NCBI GenBank assembly: GCA_049600855.1
Contig: JBMYQA010000170.1
Location: 1 to 12,669 of the forward strand
Direction: 5' to 3'
Length of the DNA: 12,669 bases
Origin: JBMYQA01 sp049600855
GTDB lineage: Bacteria > Bacteroidota > Bacteroidia > Cytophagales > Flammeovirgaceae
Below, piece by piece: positions 6,606-12,669 of this stretch (positions within the stretch are counted from its first letter, which is position 1; each line of letters begins with the position of its first letter). Made by a program: the position numbers and the translations under genes. Under the pieces are notes generated by a model. It had not been told where the DNA came from and did no database searches. It saw only the letters and a list, made by a program, of their open reading frames with translations.

Positions 6606-8477
6606 CTAACCTCGGCGTTGCTGTCTTCTCTTTCTGCGATTCTTCTCCATTTTTTGCATCTTCCGTTTCATCATTGCCTTTCTAATATCTTCTAAGTCAC
6701 CTTTGGGAATTGCATCAATGAGTTTCTTGGTATAATCACATGCAGGGTTGCGGTATACTTCCTCAGCAAAATTAATTTCCTCAATTTTTCCTTTATTCAT
6801 CACCATCACTCGGTCTGCAATAAACTTGACTACCGATAAATCATGGGAGATAAACACATACGTGAGGTTATATTTATCTTTAAGCTGATTCAGTAAATTC
6901 AAAACCTGAGCCTGTACCGAAACATCAAGTGCAGATACGGACTCATCGCAAATGATAAACTTTGGTTGTAAAGCCAAGGTTCGTGCAATGGAAATACGTT
7001 GCCGCTGTCCTCCTGAAAACTCATGAGGGTAACGATTAAAGTGCATACCACTCAGATTGACCGTTTCTAAGAGCTCAATAACTTTCTCTTTGCGTTGTTT
7101 GTCATTCGCTAACACATTATGAACGCGCATCGGCTCCATAATGGTTTCACCAATACTCATCCGAGGATTTAACGAGCCATAAGGGTCTTGAAAGATGATT
7201 TGTATGTCTTTCCGAAGTTTGCGGATTTGATTTTGATTGAGTTTACAGATGTCTTTACCCTCAAATAGAATCTCTCCTTCAATGGAATCTACGAGTCGTA
7301 AAATGGTTCTACCCAGTGTCGTTTTTCCACAGCCAGACTCTCCTACAATACCCAATATTTCTCCAGGGTATACATCGAATGTAATCCCATCTACGGCCTT
7401 TACATAGCTTTTAGGTTTTCCAAAAAAGGTTTTTTCATCTGCAAAATAGGTTTTGAGGTTGCGCACACTCAAAATCGGCTGTTGTTGAATGAGCTGATCA
7501 TGTCGTTTTTCTAACTCTTCTTCGCTTTGGTAATTGATCATTAGTGCCTGACCTACTGACTTAAACTTCGCATCATTCAAATCTACAATATTACCACGCT
7601 CATCAGTTTGCATGAAATCTGTAACAATCGGCAGCGTTTTTAATTTGATATCCAGTCGGGGGCGACAAGCTAAGAGTCCTTTGGTGTAAGGGTGTTGTGG
7701 GTTAGAAAAAATATCCCAAACTGTCCCTTTTTCTACAATTTTACCTCGATACATTACAATCACCCGATCGGCAATTTCTGCAACTACTCCCAAATCATGG
7801 GTAATAAACATCGTTGCAGTGTCTTTGTCTTGGCGGAGCTCATTCATGAGTTCCAGCACAGTAGCTTGCACCGTAACATCTAAGGCTGTAGTAGGCTCAT
7901 CGGCAATGAGTATAGAAGGTTTACAGGCCAGCGCCATGGCAATCATCACCCGTTGTTTTTGTCCGCCTGATATCTGATGTGGGTAGGATTTGAAAATACT
8001 CTGAGGTCGAGGAAGTTTTACCTTTTCAAACAATTCCAAGGCGCGTCTAAAAGCCTCTTTTCGCGTAACATTTTCGTGTAATAAAATGCACTCAACCACC
8101 TGATCGCCACAGGTATACACAGGGTTGAGTGAGGTCATGGGCTCTTGAAAGATCATGGAAATTTCATCGCCACGAATGTTGCGCATTTGCTTTTCTGAGA
8201 GTTGGAGGAGGTCTACTAATCCATACTGTTTGGAATTGAAAAGAATTTCCCCTGAAGTGATTTTACCAGGAGGCTGATTGATTAACCGCATGATGGATAA
8301 AGAGGTGACCGATTTACCAGAACCAGACTCACCGACTATGCCTACGGTTTCTCCTTTCTTTATCTCGAAACTGATCTTATCAACAGCGGTAATGGTGTTG
8401 ACTTCTGTAGTGAAGTCTACTCCCAAGCCATTGATTTCCAGTACGTTTTCTGCTTTTTCAGAATCTTCAGGACGCAT
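6606..8477 (-). CDS. Fused two-domain ABC ATPase of the peptide/nickel (Dpp/Opp) type
   Basis: This 623-residue protein carries two nucleotide-binding domains in one chain, like DppD-DppF or the GsiA/YejF class, and would power import of peptides or similar solutes. NBD1 (about 12-270) has Walker A G49-E-S-G-S-G-K-S, signature S-G-G-Q-K-Q-R and Walker B I-L-I-A-D-E-P. NBD2 (about 330-590) has G-E-S-G-C-G-K-T-T, S-G-G-Q-R-Q-R and I-I-C-D-E-S, where the usual proline after D-E is serine. Each NBD is followed by the oligopeptide-family extension (H-P-Y-T-K-G-L; C-D-Y-T-K-K-L). A Lys/Arg-rich tail of about 25 residues ends the protein. ATG 8477 starts just before the first domain. No permease or binding protein is in the window, so the partners are encoded elsewhere. 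The GT-C-like gene follows by 24 bases. Confidence 0.93.
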   Translation of the reverse strand: MRPEDSEKAENVLEINGLGVDFTTEVNTITAVDKISFEIKKGETVGIVGESGSGKSVTSLSIMRLINQPPGKITSGEILFNSKQYGLVDLLQLSEKQMRNIRGDEISMIFQEPMTSLNPVYTCGDQVVECILLHENVTRKEAFRRALELFEKVKLPRPQSIFKSYPHQISGGQKQRVMIAMALACKPSILIADEPTTALDVTVQATVLELMNELRQDKDTATMFITHDLGVVAEIADRVIVMYRGKIVEKGTVWDIFSNPQHPYTKGLLACRPRLDIKLKTLPIVTDFMQTDERGNIVDLNDAKFKSVGQALMINYQSEEELEKRHDQLIQQQPILSVRNLKTYFADEKTFFGKPKSYVKAVDGITFDVYPGEILGIVGESGCGKTTLGRTILRLVDSIEGEILFEGKDICKLNQNQIRKLRKDIQIIFQDPYGSLNPRMSIGETIMEPMRVHNVLANDKQRKEKVIELLETVNLSGMHFNRYPHEFSGGQRQRISIARTLALQPKFIICDESVSALDVSVQAQVLNLLNQLKDKYNLTYVFISHDLSVVKFIADRVMVMNKGKIEEINFAEEVYRNPACDYTKKLIDAIPKGDLEDIRKAMMKRKMQKMEKNRRKRRQQRRG

Positions 8478-8516
8478 ATTTGGAATTTAATGACAGGTAG
8501 CCTAATAGGTTGTTAA

Positions 8517-8524
8517 CAAATGTA
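8517..8524 (-). promoter_or_regulatory. Candidate -7 box for the ABC ATPase gene
   Basis: The minus strand reads TACATTTG, a full match to TAnnTTTG, 39 bases upstream of ATG 8477. That would give a leader of about 30 bases. A TTG lies about 25 bases further upstream, rather far for a -33 element. Confidence 0.45.
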
Positions 8525-8602
8525 TAAAACTTTTTGAGTAAAAAGCGAGCAATCAAAGTGAATATATTACAATGGAAAGTATTATTATCATTTGTCTGTT
8601 AG

Positions 8603-8704
8603 AGATAAAATGATTCGCAGCGCAATCCATTAAAAAAGTGAATCTCAACGAACTCCATAGATAAAATGAGGATGCCTATCGTTTTTTCTAATTTTATCGC
8701 GATA
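8603..8704. repeat. Direct repeats and palindrome in the divergent intergenic region
   Basis: The 276-base gap 8478-8753 has no gene. AGATAAAATGA occurs twice (8603-8613 and 8659-8669, 56 bases apart). The second copy overlaps GATAAAAT (8660-8667), which can pair with ATTTTATC (8691-8698). TATCGCGATA at 8695-8704 is a perfect 10-base palindrome. These may be regulator sites for the gene at 8754, but AT-rich sequence produces such matches readily. Confidence 0.25.
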
Positions 8705-8753
8705 TTTAAACTATAAATTAATGTTAGAAGGATAGATTAACCAACATAGAACG

Positions 8754-9212
8754 ATGAAACAGACAAAGAGATTATTAAAAAGTGTGTTTGGGAACAAAAA
8801 AGAGGGATTGAGGTACATTAAAAACATGTTGAGGCGAGACAAAGATGCGCCATCTTTATTTGTTTATTCTGCCGATGGCGGTAGTTCATCTTCTGAGTTT
8901 TTAGATTGGCTAGCCACTTTAGCAAGTTCGCATAGTGCTAAAATTAATGAATATGATTTTCATAAAGATCGGGGGCATTCTGACGCTCATGCTAACGTAT
9001 TGATTGACGGAGTACATGAAGTAACTGATCCACTTATTGAGAAAGTGGTAAAGACTCGAAGCAAGAAAAAGCGCATTGTGATTGCCTCTAAGAAACGTCC
9101 TAAAGCCTTAGATTATGTGAGTGACCCTTCTTTGTTAGTAGGTGAAGTGGACGATTTTGATTTGGCAGCAGCTAAAAATGAAATTCCCGTATTTCTTTCA
9201 AAACTAGCTTAG
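8754..9212 (+). CDS. Small protein resembling a P-loop NTPase domain without the catalytic lysine
   Basis: I do not recognise a named family. The 152-residue protein starts with a basic segment (K-R-L-L-K-S-V, then R-R-D-K) and has no signal peptide or membrane helix. Residues 35-50 read L-F-V-Y-S-A-D-G-G-S-S-S-S-E-F-L, placed like the P-loop of MalT/STAND-type ATPases (V-S-A-P-A-G-Y-G-K-T-T-L-L) but without K-[ST]. Later come a Walker B-like N-V-L-I-D-G-V-H-E-V, a sensor-1-like R-I-V-I-A-S, and L-L-V-G-E-V-D-D-F-D-L, which echoes the L-x-x-L-x-x-D-D-L that follows in MalT-like domains. So I infer a nucleotide-binding-fold remnant or pseudo-enzyme. The similarity is by eye only. ATG 8754 is the only sensible start. 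Its transcript ends at the terminator at 9319-9347. Confidence 0.7.
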   Translation: MKQTKRLLKSVFGNKKEGLRYIKNMLRRDKDAPSLFVYSADGGSSSSEFLDWLATLASSHSAKINEYDFHKDRGHSDAHANVLIDGVHEVTDPLIEKVVKTRSKKKRIVIASKKRPKALDYVSDPSLLVGEVDDFDLAAAKNEIPVFLSKLA

Positions 9213-9318
9213 GAATGGATATTTTTATACATTAATAGTGGATAACAATGCATAAAACCTTGAGTGGATTGTAGTTATATTTTAGGAATTCTTAGAAACA
9301 AATAGCATATAATAAAAT

Positions 9319-9354
9319 TGGCTTGTACATTTGATGTGTGCAAGCCATTCTTTT
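9319..9354 (+). terminator. Intrinsic terminator after the 8754-9212 gene
   Basis: An 11-bp stem with one G-U pair (9319-9329 with 9337-9347, core GGCTTGTACA/TGTGCAAGCC) closes a 7-base loop and is followed by TTCTTTT. It lies 107 bases past the stop at 9212 and about 30 bases before the next start codon. Confidence 0.72.
9326..9333 (+). promoter_or_regulatory. Candidate -7 box inside the terminator, for the DUF3467 gene
   Basis: TACATTTG matches TAnnTTTG exactly and spans the left arm and loop of the terminator hairpin. A start about seven bases downstream would give a leader of about 40 bases to ATG 9381. No -33 match is visible, so it may be chance. Confidence 0.35.
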
Positions 9355-9380
9355 ACAGGTAAGATTTAAACTATATTGAA

Positions 9381-9698
9381 ATGAGTACAGAAAAAGAGCA
9401 GGGAAATCAAATCAACATTGAGCTAAGTGAAGAAGTAGCAGAAGGAGTTTATTCAAATCTAGTAATGATCGCACATTCGAATAGTGAGTTTGTATTAGAT
9501 TTTATTCGTTTAATGCCTGGAGTACCTAAAGCGAAGGTGAAAGCTAGAATTGTAGTTACTCCTGAACATGCTAAACGATTGCTGCTTGCTTTGCAAGATA
9601 ATGTTGAAAAGTATGAAGAAGCTTTTGGTCCAATTAAGCGAACTGAAGAGGCGCCTCAGTTTCCAATGAATTTTGGGGGCACTATTGGTGAGGCTTAA
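9381..9698 (+). CDS. DUF3467-family protein
   Basis: This 105-residue soluble protein matches the DUF3467 family as I know it: I-E-L-S-E-E-V-A-E-G-V-Y-S-N-L at residues 13-27, then H-S-N-S-E-F-V-L-D-F-I-R-L-M-P-G, a K-V-K-A-R-I-V-V-T-P-E-H-A-K-R-L segment and L-Q-D-N-V-E-K-Y-E. Family members are short, very conserved in Bacteroidota and of unknown function; I recall them often lying beside the RNA polymerase genes rpoB/rpoC, which are absent here. The C-terminus ends in a Pro/Gly-rich tail (P-Q-F-P-M-N-F-G-G). The gene appears monocistronic, between terminators at 9319-9354 and 9797-9832. Confidence 0.88.
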   Translation: MSTEKEQGNQINIELSEEVAEGVYSNLVMIAHSNSEFVLDFIRLMPGVPKAKVKARIVVTPEHAKRLLLALQDNVEKYEEAFGPIKRTEEAPQFPMNFGGTIGEA

Positions 9699-9796
9699 AC
9701 TTTTTGAGTTAAATTGTACTCCGCGAATCGTGCGTTCGCTAAGAAGCTTTACTGGTTGTTTCTTCTGTTTTTACCATCTGTTAGTGCAATATATCT

Positions 9797-9832
9797 CCTG
9801 AATCAATAGTTGATCAATCAGGTATTTTTTTT
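9797..9832 (+). terminator. Intrinsic terminator after the DUF3467 gene
   Basis: CCTGA-ATCAA (9797-9806) pairs with TTGAT (9810-9814) and TCAGG (9818-9822), with a 3-base loop and a CAA bulge. T-A and then eight T (9825-9832) follow. It lies about 100 bases beyond the stop at 9698. Confidence 0.65.
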
Positions 9833-9875
9833 AGTTGTCTTGCAGGTTGGAGAAATGCAGAAGAAAACAACCTCG

Positions 9876-9916
9876 AAAAAAATAGGATAGTCTAGTCACA
9901 GATCGTACTTGTGCTA
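9876..9916 (-). terminator. Possible weak terminator after rpoN
   Basis: On the minus strand TAG-CACA (9916-9910) pairs with TGTG-CTA (9900-9893) around a 9-base loop with one bulged base, and seven T follow about ten bases later (complement of 9876-9882). The stem is short and the T run distant, so this is tentative. Confidence 0.25.
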
Positions 9917-9961
9917 TGCAATAAACGAGTAAGAAACCAAACCTACAGCGCACAGGGATAA

Positions 9962-11434
9962 TTACAACTCCTTTCGCAAGCGCGCCACAGGAATATTCAT
10001 TTGCTCTCGGTATTTTGCTACCGTTCTGCGGGCAATATTGTACCCCTTTCCTTTAAGTAGCTTTTCCAATTTATCATCTGAGAGCGGCTTACGCTTGTCT
10101 TCTTCTTCGATTAAAGATTTTAATACATACTTTACCTCTTTACTACTGACATCTTCACCACTTTCGGTAGAAATACTTTCAGAGAAGAAATATTTTAGCA
10201 AAAATAAACCAAAATCAGTTTGTACGGATTTGCTATTCGCCACCCTAGATACCGTAGAAATGTCCATGCCAATTTCTTCAGCAATATCTTTTAAAATCAT
10301 TGGGCGAAGTTTACTTTCATCACCTGTAAGGAAAAAGTCTTTTTGGTAAACAATGATGGCCCGCATGGTTTTTAGCAAGGTTTCTTGGCGTTGTTTGATG
10401 GCATCTATAAACCACTTTGCAGCATCGAGTTTCTGCTTAATGAATGTGGCATCTTGCTTAGCCTTTTTATTCTTTTTATCGCCTTTGTTATACGTATCAA
10501 TAATTTCGGCATAGCTTCTACTGACACGCAGTTCAGGCGCATTTTTAGAGTTTAAAGATACTTCTAAGCGGCCATTGATTTCTTTGAGAATAAAGTCAGG
10601 CGTGAGGTATTGTGTAGTACGGGTAAATGTATTTACAAAGCCACCGGGTTTAGGGTTGAGTTTGGTGATCATAGAAATGGCATCGCGCAACTCATCTTCG
10701 GAAGCTCCAATTTTTTTCTGGATTTTCTTATAATGCTTTTTCGTAAATTCATCAAAAGAAAGCATGACAACTTTGATGGCACGTTGCACATCAGGATCGT
10801 TTTGATCTTTGCGTTTGAGTTGTAGGTAAAGACATTCCTGTAAGTCACGTGCAGCAATGCCAGGAGGATCAAACTGTTGGATTTTTTTGAGTGTATTTTC
10901 TACTTCCTCTAGGTCAGTTTCAATATTTTGTAAGAAGGCTAAGTCATTGACAATGGCTTCTAACTCTCGTCTGATGTAGCCGTCATGATCAATGCTGCCG
11001 ATCAATTGACGGCCAATAGCCGTTTGGCGATCATTTAATCTTAAGTATCCTAATTGCCCATTCAGGTTGTCAATTAATGAAGTGACAGTTGGAATAGGAA
11101 TTTCTTTATCTTCATCATCCATACTTGGGCCATCTCCATACATCTTATACCCAGCAATATCATCTTGACTGATATAATCATCCAAGTTCATATCTTCCAT
11201 AGAATCGGTAGATTCCGCGTAGTCGTCATCCACTTTATCCCGTTCGTCAGTCCCGTTCTCTTCTGAGCGAATACTATCTTCCTTTTCGCCAAGCTCTAAT
11301 AACGGATTGCTTTCTAGTTCTTCTTGTATCCGAGCTTGTAACTCTACAGTAGGTACCTGCAACAATTTAATAAACTGAATTTGTTGCGGAGATAGCTTTT
11401 GTTGTAGTGCTTGTGTTAGGTTAAGCTTTTGCAT
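9962..11434 (-). CDS. rpoN: RNA polymerase sigma-54 factor
   Basis: This 490-residue protein directs RNA polymerase to -24/-12 promoters, which need an ATP-driven enhancer-binding activator. Region I (about 3-50) is the glutamine- and leucine-rich activator-interacting segment, beginning L-N-L-T-Q-A-L-Q-Q-K-L-S-P-Q-Q-I-Q. An acidic linker (about 51-115) follows, then the core-binding domain (about 115-315). The C-terminal DNA-binding domain has a helix-turn-helix (I-A-E-E-I-G-M-D-I-S-T-V-S-R-V) and a complete RpoN box, A-R-R-T-V-A-K-Y-R-E, at 468-477. All regions are present, so it should be functional. ATG 11434 starts directly before region I. No activator gene or hpf/rapZ/pts neighbour, as seen in proteobacteria, is in the window. 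A GG-N10-GC motif upstream (11492-11507) raises possible autoregulation. Confidence 0.97.
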   Translation of the reverse strand: MQKLNLTQALQQKLSPQQIQFIKLLQVPTVELQARIQEELESNPLLELGEKEDSIRSEENGTDERDKVDDDYAESTDSMEDMNLDDYISQDDIAGYKMYGDGPSMDDEDKEIPIPTVTSLIDNLNGQLGYLRLNDRQTAIGRQLIGSIDHDGYIRRELEAIVNDLAFLQNIETDLEEVENTLKKIQQFDPPGIAARDLQECLYLQLKRKDQNDPDVQRAIKVVMLSFDEFTKKHYKKIQKKIGASEDELRDAISMITKLNPKPGGFVNTFTRTTQYLTPDFILKEINGRLEVSLNSKNAPELRVSRSYAEIIDTYNKGDKKNKKAKQDATFIKQKLDAAKWFIDAIKQRQETLLKTMRAIIVYQKDFFLTGDESKLRPMILKDIAEEIGMDISTVSRVANSKSVQTDFGLFLLKYFFSESISTESGEDVSSKEVKYVLKSLIEEEDKRKPLSDDKLEKLLKGKGYNIARRTVAKYREQMNIPVARLRKEL

Positions 11435-11491
11435 GGCTGATAGTTAATTTATTTCGTTTAATAGGCTTTAGCTAGTAATGTAAGCTACTCA

Positions 11492-11507
11492 AGCATTGGC
11501 AATACCA
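11492..11507 (-). promoter_or_regulatory. Weak sigma-54-like -24/-12 element upstream of rpoN
   Basis: The minus strand reads TGGTATTGCCAATGCT. It keeps the invariant GG and GC with exactly ten bases between, and the T before each, but lacks the CACG part of TGGCACG-N4-TTGC. It would start a transcript near 11481, about 47 bases before the rpoN ATG. The site overlaps the inverted repeat ATTGG-CAATA-CCAAT (11495-11509), so a dimeric repressor site is an alternative reading. Confidence 0.25.
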
Positions 11508-11605
11508 ATTTGCTATAAAAATACGGATTTTGCAAGAGAAAGTTAGATTTGTGTATGTAAAAAACTAAAAAAGGTATGGTTATTGCTATGCGAAGCCTTG
11601 GCGCT

Positions 11606-11648
11606 AAAAAAAACTTTGGTTTGGGATAGACCACACCAAAGTTTTTTT
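11606..11648. terminator. Strong bidirectional intrinsic terminator after the amidase gene
   Basis: ACTTTGGT (11613-11620) pairs with ACCAAAGT (11635-11642) around a 14-base loop. The stem is flanked by an A run (11606-11612) and a T run (11643-11648) that extend the pairing. It lies about 20 bases beyond the amidase stop on the minus strand and separates that gene from rpoN. The rest of the 234-base gap 11435-11668 holds no gene. Confidence 0.82.
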
Positions 11649-11668
11649 ATCGTAGTTGGTTGAGTTTG

Positions 11669-12669
11669 CTATCGAGTAGCCTCTGCCGTTTCTGCTGCAC
11701 CCTCGCCCACAACATCAATGTAATCGGAGTGTACCCAACGACCATCTCCAATATAATACCATTCTTCTACTTGTTTTAAGATGTGAACTTCATCGTCTTT
11801 TTTGAGGCGACCTAATCGTTCACCTTCAATACTTGGCTTAGAGCGTACATTTAAGAAACGGAAGTTTACTTTTCCAATTCGATCTTCATATACCAATACA
11901 TAATCACCATGTATCCATTGATCTTCATCAATCTTTAGCCACTTGCCCTGAGTATCTAATATTTTCACATCGTCTCCTCTATCCAATACTTTGACCACAG
12001 GATGTTCTGAGCCTGGGCCTTTACGTACATTTAAACGCCTTGCCTCAATCTCTCCTAATTTAGTTTCTACAATTTTAATGTAGTTAGAGTGAGACCATAC
12101 ATTATCTCCAATTCGGTACCAGCGATTGACTTTGTCATAAATTTCAACCTGATCGCCCTTATTCAACACAGCTACAACAGGAAATTTTACGCTATTTCCA
12201 GCACGCATGTTTAATCCATCTACCAATACCTCTCCTTTACGGATGGTTTTTTCCTTTTTGCCGCCAACTTTTGAATTCGCTACCGCATCTTTAAACGTTT
12301 GCCAATCACTTTCTTCGATCATCATTTTGGGGCACAGTTTTCCTGTAATGTCGTAATGACGGTAAAGATCGTTCATAGAAAGGTGGTACTTGTCTAATAA
12401 GTAGCGGGTGAGTTCTACTGTAGCCGCATACGTTTTATCCCAATCGCCATCACTATTCACACACATTTCAATGCCAATGGTGTAGTTATTTGGAGAGTCT
12501 CCCCTTCGGTGCTCTCTAATTTTTTCTCCAATGGGTTTATAGAAACGAGCTCCCACATGGTAAGCAACTTCATCATCAGGAACACATCGAATAATGGAAT
12601 GGTCATCTACCATATAATGTGCTGATGCATAGATTTTTCGGACACGACCATCTGCTAGATAAGTTGGCC
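11669..12669 (-). CDS. N-acetylmuramoyl-L-alanine amidase with three SH3b repeats, 5'-truncated
   Basis: The frame stays open to the window edge, so the start is missing. ATG 12613 is internal: the 18 codons before it read into S-A-H-Y-M-V-D, a standard Amidase_2 strand. The enzyme cleaves the bond between muramic acid and L-alanine in peptidoglycan. Visible catalytic features are V-A-Y-H-V-G, N-N-Y-T-I-G-I-E and R-H-Y-D-I-T-G-K-L-C-P, whose His (12356-12358) and Cys (12332-12334) are the second and third zinc ligands. The first zinc His should lie upstream. Three bacterial SH3 repeats of about 58 residues follow, each with a [LF]-N-[MV]-R core, a K/R-x-D/G-D-x-V-x-I turn, a W-Y/L strand and W-[SIV]-H-[SG]-x-Y; they probably bind cell wall. 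A short Ala/Glu tail ends it. A signal peptide cannot be judged. Housekeeping wall turnover is likelier than a phage lysin, since no phage genes adjoin. Confidence 0.9.
   Translation of the reverse strand, partial: PTYLADGRVRKIYASAHYMVDDHSIIRCVPDDEVAYHVGARFYKPIGEKIREHRRGDSPNNYTIGIEMCVNSDGDWDKTYAATVELTRYLLDKYHLSMNDLYRHYDITGKLCPKMMIEESDWQTFKDAVANSKVGGKKEKTIRKGEVLVDGLNMRAGNSVKFPVVAVLNKGDQVEIYDKVNRWYRIGDNVWSHSNYIKIVETKLGEIEARRLNVRKGPGSEHPVVKVLDRGDDVKILDTQGKWLKIDEDQWIHGDYVLVYEDRIGKVNFRFLNVRSKPSIEGERLGRLKKDDEVHILKQVEEWYYIGDGRWVHSDYIDVVGEGAAETAEATR

Noticed and set aside
7692..8490. Plus-strand open frames (7692-7883, 8278-8490) opposite the ABC ATPase gene
   Set aside because: Both are antisense to conserved ATPase motifs and have no domain features.
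9723..9739. GCGAA/TTCGC inverted repeat downstream of the DUF3467 gene
   Set aside because: Only 5 bp and no following T run; a better terminator lies at 9797-9832.
10038..10872. Short open frames on both strands within rpoN (10038-10349, 10610-10825, 10669-10872)
   Set aside because: They overlap the well-supported sigma-54 coding frame and look like chance frames.
11669..12669. Amidase with SH3b repeats as a phage endolysin or toxin
   Set aside because: No holin, phage structural, integrase or immunity genes nearby; housekeeping wall amidases share this architecture.
1..12669. CRISPR array, tRNA, rRNA, insertion sequence or defence island
   Set aside because: No regularly spaced repeats, cloverleaf-like sequence, transposase or known defence protein was seen on either strand.

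Overview
The window looks like chromosomal DNA from a Bacteroidota bacterium, most likely a Cytophagales-type marine or environmental lineage. The signs are low-to-moderate GC, A-rich translation starts with little Shine-Dalgarno signal, several TAnnTTTG-like -7 boxes, a DUF3467 gene typical of the phylum, a 7TMR-DISM histidine kinase, and a fused two-domain peptide-type ABC ATPase. This placement is inference from gene content; I see no rRNA or other direct taxonomic marker.

Layout: (1) 1-854, two tandem plus-strand paralogues of a small DUF3592-type membrane protein, the first cut by the window edge, ending at a bidirectional terminator. (2) 930-1625 minus, an OmpR/PhoB-type response regulator, divergent from a GT4 glycosyltransferase (1837-2964 plus). 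(3) 2965-3368, a 400-base gene-free stretch with a long hairpin and a terminator-like structure, leading into a 7TMR-DISM sensor histidine kinase (3369-5462 plus). (4) Converging on the kinase with no spacer, a minus-strand pair: a two-domain ABC ATPase (8477-6606) followed by a GT-C-like polytopic membrane protein (6581-5463). (5) 8754-9698 plus, a small protein that resembles a P-loop NTPase domain without a functional P-loop, then a DUF3467 protein, each followed by an intrinsic terminator. (6) 11434-9962 minus, sigma-54 (rpoN). (7) 12669-11669 minus, an N-acetylmuramoyl-L-alanine amidase with three SH3b repeats, its start beyond the window.

How the genes relate: there is no single pathway. 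The response regulator and the kinase each lack an adjacent partner and could form a pair. The GT4 enzyme, the GT-C-like protein and the amidase are cell-envelope functions. RpoN is a global regulator, but no sigma-54 activator is present here. I found no mobile element, CRISPR array, tRNA, rRNA or recognisable defence system. The observations most worth testing are the possible attenuator in the kinase leader and the NTPase-like small protein.
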